Shown: positions 20,601 to 29,722 of the stretch, in pieces
Numbering within the stretch: the first letter of the stretch is position 1
Layout of the letters: the number at the start of each line of letters is the position of its first letter
Made by a program: the position numbers and the translations under genes
The notes under the pieces: model-generated
Told to the model about the DNA's origin: nothing
The model's database searches: none
What the model saw: only the letters and a program-made list of their open reading frames with translations
Assembly (NCBI GenBank): GCA_963826795.1
Contig: CAWGYT010000025.1
Location: 186,001-250,000, forward strand
Source: CAWGYT01 sp963826795
GTDB taxonomy: Bacteria > Planctomycetota > Planctomycetia > Pirellulales > Pirellulaceae
DNA length: 64,000 nucleotides
Direction: 5' to 3'

Positions 20601-23600
20601 AATCATGAACGCCAGCCCGGCTGAGGTGCTGGCCGCTCAAGCCTTTCTGCGTCGCGCAGCGGAAGGGAGCCGGACCGAATCCAACCTGCTTGCTCAGGTC
20701 GCCAATTCACTTGCGAACAACCGAGATTCCGCCGCGGCCCAATTGCTGCTCAATACGAACCGGCGGCGAAATGAAGCCGGCCAACAGTTTCTCGACGAAC
20801 AGGAAAATGCCCAGACGATTGACCGCCGTTTCTTGCTCCAGCGCCTTCCCGCGTTGTTGCACGGCGAAAATCCCGCATACGCTCTCGCCATCGCGTTGGA
20901 TCTTGAATCACGGGTTCGATCGCTGAACAACAGCGCGTGGCCTCAAATTAGCGCTGAGTTGGACAACGACGCGAGGAACCCGCTCAATGTTCTATTCGAA
21001 TCGATCATGAGCAGCGCTCAGGCGAGCGCGGTGGCGGCAATCGGCAATCCGTCCATCGCGCTGGGTATTGATCCCGCGCTGGCCCTGCAGGCAATCAATG
21101 GCACGTTTCAGCCCGATCCGTTTGAGGACTCGACGGCCTTCAACTTGAAGTACAACCTCGAGCTGTCGTGCGCCTCCACCTTGCGTCAAATCGCGTTCGT
21201 CAACGCGGTCTCCGAAATCTTTCAGGACGCAGCGGCCGCGGGTAGCGACACGTTCTTCGACGTGATTGATCCGTCGCTGACGATCACGGGCGAGCTTCAG
21301 CCACAGCTGTTCGGAATTCCGCTCGGCGAGCCGACTGAACGCGTCGAAGTCCGCGTCGACAAGCACCAGGTCCACGTTGACGCAAAACTCTCGGTGTTAC
21401 AAAAGCTGGCCAGCTCGCTCGGCTTGCCACTCACAGACGAGCTGGACGTCTTTATCGACCTGCCATTTGACAATCTCTTCCGCGACTTGTTCCAAACCGG
21501 GATCCCGCAAGTCGATTGGGAAGAGGACTGGCAAGTGGGCTTTCAGGGAACCGTGGGAATTGCCGGCATGGAATTGGCAGATGTGGGCGGGATCCTGTTC
21601 CCTGCCGTGCCGCCCAATCAACCGGTCCCTGCCGACCATCCCTTGAACACACGAGTTGTCGTCGGCGGAAACCAAGCCGTTGCGGATGATCGAATTGTCG
21701 TTTCGGCCGACGATTTCGCCACGCTTCGGAACCACGGCGGCGTGTTGCTCGACGGCCGGCTGACGCTTCCCCAGCTGGTCACGGATCCGTTCACGGTGAT
21801 CGAACAATTGAAAGACCGTACGGATATTCTGCTGTACGACAATCAAGGTGTGCCACGCTGTGACAACCTGTGGGACTGCCTCTTGACCGATCCGGTCGGC
21901 TTCTTTCAGCTGGCGACCGATGCCGCAGGCATCTTGGGCACCGAACAGCAGGTTGCTCAGATCCAGATGTTCGTGCCCGACCCCGCCAAGGGGGAGGCAA
22001 GCGACTTTTATGCGCGCGGCCAGTACGGGTCGGTCCCAGGGCCTGGCGGGAATCTGGCGACGACAGGCAAGTTGCTGGGCGTCGAATTGGGCGGTGCGTT
22101 GATCGAATGGGCAAACGACCAATTTCGCGTGCTGTACGACTCGGCGGATCCAGACCAGCAGCCGGAGCTGGAGGTGATCGTCGAGCCGTCCTTGGGCGGG
22201 ATCCCCCGCGCTGGATTCGTCTGGGAGTTCGATCTCAATCAGCCGCAGGCCACGCCCTTGGATGCGTTGTTCGATCAACTGGGACTCGCGGGCGGCGGAC
22301 GACCCAATCCCGGCGCGTGGCTGGACTCGGGCTTGCTCGACGTCAACGGCGATGTAACCCTGGCCGCCTTCACTCCGGGCTTCGGCAACAGCCAGCCCTA
22401 CGCGGAACTCAAGCAACGCGGCGGAATCGCGATGGACGCCAACGGGCAGTTGGAGGGTCTCTTCGGAGAAGTCAACGGCCATTTTGATTTCGACTGGTCG
22501 CCCGACGGATTCAGCGGCCAATTCGCCGGCTCGGTCACCCTCAACGTGCCGAATCCCGCCGCGTTGATCGGCTTGGGCGAGCCCCTGATCGGTGTGAACC
22601 TTGCGTCCGTCAACGGCACGATTTCGGAGCAAGGTTGCTTGCTGGTCAACGTCACGCAGCCGTTCGAAGGCTCGATTCCGTTTTCGCTTGCTCCGGGCGG
22701 TTGCGATCCGATTCTCACGCTGGCCGACGCGGAGGTCACTGAAGGCGGCGTCGCAAACCTCGTGCTTCGTGTCGACCAGCTGGATGGTTCCCAGCAAGGT
22801 GTGATGCAAGTCGACATCGAAGTCTTCGACGGGGTCGGCGCCGAGGCGGCTCGATTGTCCGACAACGACTATCAGATCCCGACTCCTCACACGCTGCAGG
22901 TGCCGTTGTCGCCGCAACTGGACTCCGGCACGGGATTCTACTTCTTCGAAACAACGATTCAGGTTCCGACGGTTGGTGACGCAAAATTGGAATCCGACGA
23001 GACATTTATCGTCCGGGTCACGAAGCCTAAATTTCCGAACAACGTGAATGTCGTGCTGGCCGACAATGAAGCGACCGTTACGATTCTGAACAACGACGAA
23101 CCTGAACCGTTTGAGGCTGTCGGCGTCTCGTTCGACGTACGCTTATTCTATGACTTCCAAACGGAGAGCGGCACGTTTACGACCGCACCCGATCCGATCC
23201 ACTCGACGGTCGCGGCCAGCGACATCTCGTTTTCGACCGCCAACCTGATCGCCGTACCAGGCTTGGTCGACGATACCCCCAACGGCAATCAACAGGGGCT
23301 GGCGGGTCGCTCCGGTTCGCTGCTCACGACTCAGTTCACCGCCCTGCCCGCGTATGAGTTCCGACTTGAACCGAACGACCGCGGTCTGGTCGACTTCTTG
23401 CCCTCGAAAGTCCAGATGTGGGATCAACCATCCGCGGGCGATGCCTGGCGCGTTGAGGTGACGGTGGCCGACCACGAGCCGGTCGAGTTCCCATTTTCCG
23501 AGCTGTTTACGGTCAATGCCGAGGATTTTCCGACAGCCGATCCCGGCCTTTACGGGTGGCGAAAGCTCGAGGCCGAGCTGGACCTCAGCGATTTCCCGAT

Positions 23601-25524
23601 TGCCGTGTCGACCAGCTTCGCGGGGTCCAGCGGACTCGAGGGCCCCATCCAGTTCCGCATCGTTCCGATCGCGTCCCCGGCCAATGCCATGACGTTCCGG
23701 AGGCTTGACAACGTGGCCGTCTATGGCACGTCACTCGCGACCGGCTTCGATCATTTCTTCGGAAACGACGTGCTGATCGATACACTTCGCCACGGGCGCG
23801 TACGCATCGACGTCGCCGATGGGCCGGGGCAGATCGGAGTTCTGGTACCGGTTGATCCTGGAAATATTGATCCGAATCCGCAAGACATCTACGCGGTCTA
23901 CGTCACCGGTACGGATTCGACCACACGGATTGTTGTCACGGCAGAACAACCTGGCGACCCCAGGTTGGCAGACCCGCTCGACTTCGGCCAGGTGTGGGTT
24001 GAAAGTCCTCTGGCCGAATTGGATCTTTCCCGCCTCGGCCTGGTCGGCGGGAATTTCGTGTTCGAGAGTCCGATCGACAGTCTTCGAACGGACGCGGTCG
24101 CCGACGGGACGAACTTCGACGTCCTTGAGACGTCTCGCGATGGGATGCGATTCAGCTCGAGGGGCGACGTTGGCCAGCGCCAAGGCGTCGGCTTACGAGT
24201 GAACGGCACTCTGCGTCAAGTGGACGTCGGGTCATGGAAGGGCGGAAGCTGGGACGTCACGCAGATCGGTACGGTCCGCGTCGCGCAAGGTGATTTCTCG
24301 CCCGGGGTCCGAGTCGGTGGCGGTTTCGACCTGATCGACATTCGCGGCGGCGACTTCGCGAGTCCAATTTTTACGACGGGCGTCGATCGTGGTTTACCGG
24401 GAGATAGTGGCACCGTGATCGCAACCTCGGATGCCCAGGGACGTGGTGGATCGATTTACGGAACCATGCGGATCGGCGGCGATCTTGACTCGTTGGCCAC
24501 CGAGGGCGGATCGATCGGCGTGGTGCTCGACGCGGAGCGAATCGGGTCCATTACCACTCAATCCACTCCGCAATCGGCCGGCCCCGCGAATCTGACAGGC
24601 ACGATCCGGGCCCAATCGGTGGACGTGATTTCAGCCACGGGCGGCAACATCACCGCCACGCTTGCCACGCGTGACGTCGTGCACGATCGCCTCACGATCA
24701 CCGCGGCAGTCGATGCCAATCGCAACGGGGGCTCGATCGATAGCGCGCATAGTATTCACATCGCCGGCGGCCTGCGGCAAATGGTCGCCGAGCAGATCAA
24801 CGTCAACTTGCAGGTCGGCGGTCGCGTCGACCTGATTCTTGCCACCGCGGCGGAACGGCCCGATAGCGCCGGACTGTCCGGTCAGCTGCGTGCTGATGCG
24901 TTCGGCAGCATCATCGTCGAATCGGGGTCGGCCGAGTTTGTCGTCACCGCGCGGACACGCGAAAGCTCGGCGTTCGAGTCGATTCGGCTCCCCGCGATCG
25001 AGGACACGCTCCCGGATCGGATCAAGACGTCAGCCGGTGCTTCTCGAGGCGAAATCACCGAAGTGCGACGTGGGCAGAACCCGCCGGGGGACTTCAATTC
25101 CGACACACGCGTGAATGCCCTCGATATTGACCTGCTCTGCAGCGCGCTCGGCGGGCGTGATCTGCGGTTTGACATGAACGAGGATGAACGCGTTACGCCC
25201 CGCGATCTCGAGACGTTTCTTTCAACGCTGCTCAACACGACCTACGGGGACGCAAACCTGGACGGTCGTTTCAACTCCGCCGACCTGGTTTTGTTCTTCC
25301 AAGCGGGCCAATACGAAGACCGCGTTCGACGAAACTCGACCTGGGCGACGGGAGATATGGATTGTGATCGTGAATTCACGTCGAGTGATCTGGTCCTGAT
25401 GTTCCAAGCAGGCGGATATTCTCCCTCCGCCCGGTTACCGGTGCACGCCGAGGCGATTGACCTCGCGATTCGCAGCTGGGCCGACGCTGACCGGCACCAG
25501 AATCGCCAGGGGTTTGTCGCTTAG
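17518..25524 (+). CDS. Giant surface protein, C-terminal part: beta-rich repeats, Calx-beta domain, dockerin-like calcium loops
   Basis: This continues the previous entry after a frame change near 17491-17500; reading back from 17518 in this frame gives LEIRDVSVEF, which joins well to the upstream protein. Together they encode about 4,900 residues. Most of it is beta-rich sequence without a recognised family, including an LGPITIG...LGGYQNG block (from about 18265) that duplicates one near 16804. A Calx-beta domain lies at 22709-23110 (TEGGVANLVLRV, then VTILNNDEPEP). The end holds four calcium-loop-like segments (GDFNSDTRVNALDIDLL, DMNEDERVTPRDLE, GDANLDGRFNSADLVLF, GDMDCDREFTSSDLVLM; 25087-25425) of dockerin type. 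The protein is probably exported and attached to the cell surface or matrix. Binding partners and substrates are unknown. Confidence 0.85.
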   Translation: MSVEFEGVNPLGGTPFVVRDITAYDIGFRLQQAQLLPNGDGTGLATVTGLNGSFDATGNLQVTAASLDAQLGDVVSLHAADSVLRFGPAVPATDPLLEIGLASVTVPLFDEFVVLTADNLRIMRDRRVLVDRAVACVAAGVGDAADTEGCNPYAGIGAALGLADVLPLDLTKVSVEGVAGAIDLADPVLDVSVAGYLDFGIFDSLPLFVPKPIVRIGAQQATPPTNANDVPDLISATFRVQNGSVAVQDLGPITIGFRDIQLGPLTVGKYDPANGLDGFTFTLGGYQNGQFSEQFAATGNLQWDGEAVELTSEIEIDGALTRRVDSSNPTRYTTTLDLATAFTTSLSLAGEGQNDEAWSFSFTDLEISFGLQLTLDQDLNLVDNPPRTAGGDRPPRFHFDGLQASEVTVGLTDLMTFTASQVRFDFTALTDNTPRPFLTFAPLDPAPANVADDGFISVVFGDSEDPQGNPLAGLGGTAGNFGIGFNPNPAEFPLEFYQLPGFFVSLQVPPDFSFGMPAWLPLTVSEIGLRFPDTLGDLLPSGDSDDTDELLSAGIDVLTNFSLLFSGGLDSVEGGWPLRGVVEDVEVDLDGLAACGAYAVQRGFSAGLTGIQQGILQEGLAFFNNGACTFPIKNLDAIDIGVEPFKIGPIEIGGGLGFGTVDVIDANGDPQEVLFGRVEGQFGYSDIGVGVELIVTEYGPVLARLFAGVPIPIGTLVGALVGSVVPGLGTGVGASLGTQSGFILTGFQGGLVFDGQPLPVIHEPQDLLNDPGLRFPLDISLSDIQAAAQTAVQNDTSTWANGFTFAASGTLTNLHVHGLIAGEVTLGANLGFNDDLSEEDLPSEDDADGFPPCGQTDLSVVPEIPVGFQLFGFGALQIAGYSLVDVGLMFDFRDPINPGFNLAAGLPQNNSLLDVLLPVSGNLGLQLCTDGLLEGSILAAQTFVEKVVSGADQFLNAVLDELAVRLDTDPDRLLSQLVASTAAGQAASTINGQVLRSALQQLLPHNVSLLTSGRLEQAAQTAGALLSEIMNASPAEVLAAQAFLRRAAEGSRTESNLLAQVANSLANNRDSAAAQLLLNTNRRRNEAGQQFLDEQENAQTIDRRFLLQRLPALLHGENPAYALAIALDLESRVRSLNNSAWPQISAELDNDARNPLNVLFESIMSSAQASAVAAIGNPSIALGIDPALALQAINGTFQPDPFEDSTAFNLKYNLELSCASTLRQIAFVNAVSEIFQDAAAAGSDTFFDVIDPSLTITGELQPQLFGIPLGEPTERVEVRVDKHQVHVDAKLSVLQKLASSLGLPLTDELDVFIDLPFDNLFRDLFQTGIPQVDWEEDWQVGFQGTVGIAGMELADVGGILFPAVPPNQPVPADHPLNTRVVVGGNQAVADDRIVVSADDFATLRNHGGVLLDGRLTLPQLVTDPFTVIEQLKDRTDILLYDNQGVPRCDNLWDCLLTDPVGFFQLATDAAGILGTEQQVAQIQMFVPDPAKGEASDFYARGQYGSVPGPGGNLATTGKLLGVELGGALIEWANDQFRVLYDSADPDQQPELEVIVEPSLGGIPRAGFVWEFDLNQPQATPLDALFDQLGLAGGGRPNPGAWLDSGLLDVNGDVTLAAFTPGFGNSQPYAELKQRGGIAMDANGQLEGLFGEVNGHFDFDWSPDGFSGQFAGSVTLNVPNPAALIGLGEPLIGVNLASVNGTISEQGCLLVNVTQPFEGSIPFSLAPGGCDPILTLADAEVTEGGVANLVLRVDQLDGSQQGVMQVDIEVFDGVGAEAARLSDNDYQIPTPHTLQVPLSPQLDSGTGFYFFETTIQVPTVGDAKLESDETFIVRVTKPKFPNNVNVVLADNEATVTILNNDEPEPFEAVGVSFDVRLFYDFQTESGTFTTAPDPIHSTVAASDISFSTANLIAVPGLVDDTPNGNQQGLAGRSGSLLTTQFTALPAYEFRLEPNDRGLVDFLPSKVQMWDQPSAGDAWRVEVTVADHEPVEFPFSELFTVNAEDFPTADPGLYGWRKLEAELDLSDFPIAVSTSFAGSSGLEGPIQFRIVPIASPANAMTFRRLDNVAVYGTSLATGFDHFFGNDVLIDTLRHGRVRIDVADGPGQIGVLVPVDPGNIDPNPQDIYAVYVTGTDSTTRIVVTAEQPGDPRLADPLDFGQVWVESPLAELDLSRLGLVGGNFVFESPIDSLRTDAVADGTNFDVLETSRDGMRFSSRGDVGQRQGVGLRVNGTLRQVDVGSWKGGSWDVTQIGTVRVAQGDFSPGVRVGGGFDLIDIRGGDFASPIFTTGVDRGLPGDSGTVIATSDAQGRGGSIYGTMRIGGDLDSLATEGGSIGVVLDAERIGSITTQSTPQSAGPANLTGTIRAQSVDVISATGGNITATLATRDVVHDRLTITAAVDANRNGGSIDSAHSIHIAGGLRQMVAEQINVNLQVGGRVDLILATAAERPDSAGLSGQLRADAFGSIIVESGSAEFVVTARTRESSAFESIRLPAIEDTLPDRIKTSAGASRGEITEVRRGQNPPGDFNSDTRVNALDIDLLCSALGGRDLRFDMNEDERVTPRDLETFLSTLLNTTYGDANLDGRFNSADLVLFFQAGQYEDRVRRNSTWATGDMDCDREFTSSDLVLMFQAGGYSPSARLPVHAEAIDLAIRSWADADRHQNRQGFVA

Positions 25525-25716
25525 CGCGCAATCGCCGAATGGGGAGCTGCTCCGACTCCGCGGCGCGTGGACGCCATTCGCCGCCCAACAATTGACACGC
25601 GCAGAGATCCTGACACCGTGAGTTGGGGGGCGATCACGTCGGCACCTTGTTGATGTCGATCCGCCATGTGAGTTTCTCTCAGAGGGATCCCGACTAAACC
25701 GTTGGCGTCCTCGAGT

Positions 25717-26541
25717 TCATTCTGCGGAGGGCGAATTGCTCGACCTCTCGGGGGCCCTGCCGTCACGGGGCGCGTCGATTTCCAGCTCCTGGTCGATGAC
25801 ATCCATCTGTCGCGTTACGGCCATCACATGTTCGACGTTGCCTTCCCAACCTGTGCGCCGGTCGTCCAGATTGAGGATCGACTGCTGCTGCCCGTAAAGG
25901 ATCAGGCAGTCGCCGTCCTCCAGTCGCGTATGGCCCCGAGGCGCCCCGACATAATTGCCATTGGACTTTTCGATTCCCAGCACCAGCACGCCCTCGCTGG
26001 CCAACCGCAGCTGTTCCAGGGTATGGCCCGCAAGCCAGTCGTGTTGCCTGACGTGAAGCTCGGAGATCACATAGTCGCGTGCGACGCGTAGAAGCTTGGT
26101 GTAATCATGTATGTGAACCACGCCCCATCGTTCCAACGCCCACCGATTCGCTTGCCACATGATGTCTTCCACGTGCTTGCTGCTCGCGATGAGGAAGAGC
26201 GTCAGCATCCCGCCCGATAAAACCACCAGCCGAATCATCAACTGGCTATTGAAATCGTCATTACCTTGCGTATTCAGGAACGACAGGATCAATGACGGGA
26301 TCGCCACCACGACACCGATGTGGCCGATCAACATCAAATGCATGACGATTCGGCGCCGAATCGGATGGTTGACAATATCTTCCGACTCTTGCGTCGTGAA
26401 GCCGGATCCCGTAAACGCGGAGAGCGCCTGAAACTGGGCGAGATCCTTTGAGACACCCGTCATCGTCAATCCCACGGTGGCGATCCGGATGACGACGATC
26501 GACGCCGCCAGAACCATCAGGGTACTTAGGACTGCAATCAT
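25717..26541 (-). CDS. Membrane protein with TrkA-C (RCK_C) domain
   Basis: This 274-residue protein has about three membrane segments in its first 120 residues (about 2-25, 66-90 and 102-121) and a cytoplasmic RCK_C/TrkA-C ligand-binding domain at about 158-225 (AGHTLEQLRLASEGVLVLGI, then LEDGDCLILYG). The segment FQALSAFTGSGFTTQESE (38-54) resembles the selectivity-filter loops of Trk/Ktr potassium transporters. It is much shorter than TrkH and has a single such loop, so it could work as an oligomer or be a regulatory subunit. A role in cation transport or sensing is inferred, not shown. It follows the frameshifted secreted-protein gene on the same strand after 144 bases. Confidence 0.8.
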   Translation of the reverse strand: MIAVLSTLMVLAASIVVIRIATVGLTMTGVSKDLAQFQALSAFTGSGFTTQESEDIVNHPIRRRIVMHLMLIGHIGVVVAIPSLILSFLNTQGNDDFNSQLMIRLVVLSGGMLTLFLIASSKHVEDIMWQANRWALERWGVVHIHDYTKLLRVARDYVISELHVRQHDWLAGHTLEQLRLASEGVLVLGIEKSNGNYVGAPRGHTRLEDGDCLILYGQQQSILNLDDRRTGWEGNVEHVMAVTRQMDVIDQELEIDAPRDGRAPERSSNSPSAE

Positions 26542-26685
26542 GATCGAACTTGCATTTCACGCGGAGACAACTAAGTGAACCGGCTCGCCCCGGGAGGGGG
26601 TGGTTCCCGGCGAACCGCAAACCTGAATCGACGACGGCGGCAGCGGCTCGGCAGTAGCCTCGCCCTCCCGAAACCTTGCCCGGTT

Positions 26686-29519
26686 CTATTTCGTTGCTGG
26701 TTTCTGCTTGAATTCGACGCGGGCCCGTAATCCGTGCTCTTCGAACGTTAGCCCGAAATTGGCGGCCGAGACGGATTGAAGCGTCACTGGCAGGGACGTT
26801 CCTTGGCGCGGCTCGCCGGGATGGCCGTAAATGCTGGACTCCATCGTCTGCCATTGCTCATTCCAGCGATACGCTCCGCCTCCCGGACAAACGAGGCGTC
26901 GGTGCCAGAGCAACTCATGGACGGCCACAGGATCACGTTCCGCGAATCGCCGGTGCCATTCGTTCAGGATGGGAAGGTTACCCCACGCCAGCAGTTGCAT
27001 TTGTTGCTGGTACTGTGGCCCGATCGACTGCTGCAGCAATTCAATCAAGCCGCCGTCGACCGTCACGCAAAGGTTGTCGCCGAGCCACGGCATGCCGGGC
27101 GCGGAATTGGCTTGCCCGTCGACTGGGCTTCGCGGCGTGCAAGCTGCCGATCGATCGCGCGGTGCAAGAGGTCTTCGCGCAGCGAGATCAGCAGCGCGTC
27201 ACCGCTCGCCGCGTAGTACAGGGCGGCCTGGTCCCACGGATTTCCCGACTTCGCCAATTCCGAAGGGCTCACTTTCACGTACGGCTGTGACTCGTGCTCG
27301 GCGGTCTCCCAAACCGTCATGCCCGGCGCCGACTGATCGATGAACGCGCGGACGGCTGCCAGAAAGGCGACCAATTTCAGACCACTGCGAACTTCAATCG
27401 ACGCACCGATCGGAAAACGGTGTGCGTTCTGTTCGAAGTACTTCTGGATCTCGCTCGCATCCTTCAGTTTCGAGACCTCATCCCAGTACGAGTCCTGATC
27501 CACATACAGGGCAATGGTTTCGCCAATCCAACTGAGCGGGTTGCCTCGGATCATCATCGTCGCCATGCTGGCGCCCTGCTGCACGAGCGGGGCGTCGAGG
27601 TTGAGCGCAAATGCCGCATGAAATATCGACTCCGCATGCGGATCGCCCGACTGCTCGCCAATCTTGGCTCCCTGCGAAATCGCGACCAGGCTGCGATAGT
27701 CGGAGAAGTCAATCAGCGGCATGACCGTCATGTCGATCCCCAACTTCTCCGGGGAAGCCTGGAATCGAACCGCAATCGGGTCGAAGAACGTGCTCCAATT
27801 CCTCAGGTATCCCGTCCGCCACCGCTGGTACAAGTTGGCTTCGTTGCGCGTAACTTGCGATACGTCGAGCTCGATAATGGGTGTGAGAAACGCAAGCGTC
27901 CCGTAGGTCGAGGAACTGACGCCCGAGCTTGCAAGTCGAAACTCACCGGCATTCGGCAACACGAAGGGGGCGTAGATCGGTCCCGCTTCGACGGTTCCCT
28001 CGACCAACTGATCGAGGTGTGTCATTTGCATTTCCGCCATCACCGCGGCCGCTTGAACGCGACGGGAGGACGCGATTCGCCACTCGGGACCGCACCAACG
28101 TCGAATGGTCTTGTCCGAGAGGAACAACAGCCCCGTCTCTTGTTCCTCACCGAGCGGATAGCGGCTACGAAAAAACGTGTACTCGTCCAGCGACGCCAGC
28201 GCGGGAGTCTCGCCGCGAAAGACGCTGACAAGTCGCCGCAATTGGGCCGGCGAGTTCGTCACGACGACGGTCTCGCCCAGCGTCGCGATATACGAGCAGA
28301 CGGATCGATCGGGCGATCGAAAGCCCGCAAAAGCGATACCATCAATGGCTCCGCTAAGCGGTTTTGCTTCAGCGTTCGTTCCCGCTGAGATCGCGATCTG
28401 GGCCTCCATGAAACCCCGCAGCGTGGTCACCTCCTTGGCCAAGAAAAGGACCGCCACGTCGGCGCCGGTTCGAAGGTAGGGATCGGCGCCGGTGATCGCC
28501 ACCGAGTCAATCACGCTGGGCCCAATCAGCCGTGCCACCTGATTCAGGGCAAGACCCAATTGCCGTTCATATCGTGCGCGAACCAACGCTTCTTCCGCCC
28601 GCGGCTCGGCGGCCTGCAGCACCGGCGCCCTGCTGACCGGCATTGTCGGCCAGATCGACGAGCGCCTTGAAGGAAGGCAAGAAGAGGGCATGCTGGTCCT
28701 CCGGAATCAGCTTCGAGAGTCGATCCAGCTCGGGCTGGAGATCCTTCACCAGCGACTCCCATTCAAACTCGCGAACCGTGATCCCCTCGATGGAATCGAC
28801 CGCGACCGTCGGCTCCGCCACCTCGGCCGTGGGCAATTCGCGATCAAGTTGCAAGTTCTCGCTCACGGCCCGCCCGCCGCTGATCAGGCCAAAGGTCGCC
28901 TCCAATGAGTCGCCTCGGGACCGAAACGTGGGCCGACGCTCGCTCGCTGGCTCCTGCGGAAGCCCCAATTCGTTCCGCACGGTGCGAACCTGGTGGCGAA
29001 ACCAGGCGGTTCCTGGAATGCCCTGTCGCCGCAAGTCGTCGTAGGTCTGAAGTTTGGCTTCGAGAAACTCTTTCTTCCGTCGCGCGCGCGTCTCCTGATC
29101 TGCGTCCGTTGGGTCCACCGGAATCACAAACTTCAGCGCCACCATGCCGCTGAAGTCCTCCTTGGGCAGATACAGACGTCCCGAAATTGGGCGGGCAATC
29201 GGCGTCCGGATGGCCAAATGGGGTCGAGTGGGCAGTTGATTGCCCTCCTGCACCCGCTGCCCCGCCAATCTGAGTCCACGAATCATCGGCGTGACATACG
29301 CCTCGCCCTCGCCCTCAATCACCGCATAGGGCCGAGCAGCGCCCCCCGTCGCCAAGCTCGCCAGTCGCGCCCCTCGCCTACGTCCGCATCGGATAATTGG
29401 CCGTCCACGAATTGCAACTCGCCCAGCGGCTGGACATAGTACTCGTCGGCGAAGAGCGAAGGCCCGATCGACAACGGGCACCAAAGCACCGAAAATAGAA
29501 GAAAGACGAAGCGTTTCAT
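26686..29519 (-). pseudogene. Large secreted protein of unknown function, reading frame broken three times
   Basis: The gene starts at ATG 29519 with a clear signal peptide (MKRFVFLLFSVLW..., cleaved near LFADEYYV). Homology-like continuity then passes through four frames: 29519 to about 29345, then to about 28620 (GEGEAYVTP, FLPSFKALVDLAD), then to about 27095 (the longest piece, ALNQVARLIGPSV to KPIPRP), then to the stop at 26686 (GMPWLGDNLCVTVDGG to the Lys-rich end). Repaired length is about 944 residues. The first break sits in a run of six C (29342-29347); one more base restores the frame. The third sits in GC-rich 27094-27104. I do not recognise a domain; planctomycete genomes hold many such proteins. 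It may be intact in the organism if these are sequence errors, or a true pseudogene. Confidence 0.7.
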
Positions 29520-29722
29520 CGCGAGGGCTCCTTGCGCGAAAGCGGAACAGGAAGTACGTCCTTGATCGACATCTTACCACGTGTAAAGCGTCAGACCGAA
29601 GGCCCCGCGTCCATCGAGTCTCGGTTCCAGGATCGACTGGCTCCGTGAGCTGCAACATGTATGTCCAGTGTCCGCCGACTGAGTAACACTGTCCACCGTT
29701 TTCTGCCGAAAAGAACCGAGCA

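Noticed and set aside
21397..22917. 506-codon minus-strand frame opposite the giant gene
   Set aside because: No start signal or domain; the plus strand is continuous with the rest of the surface protein.
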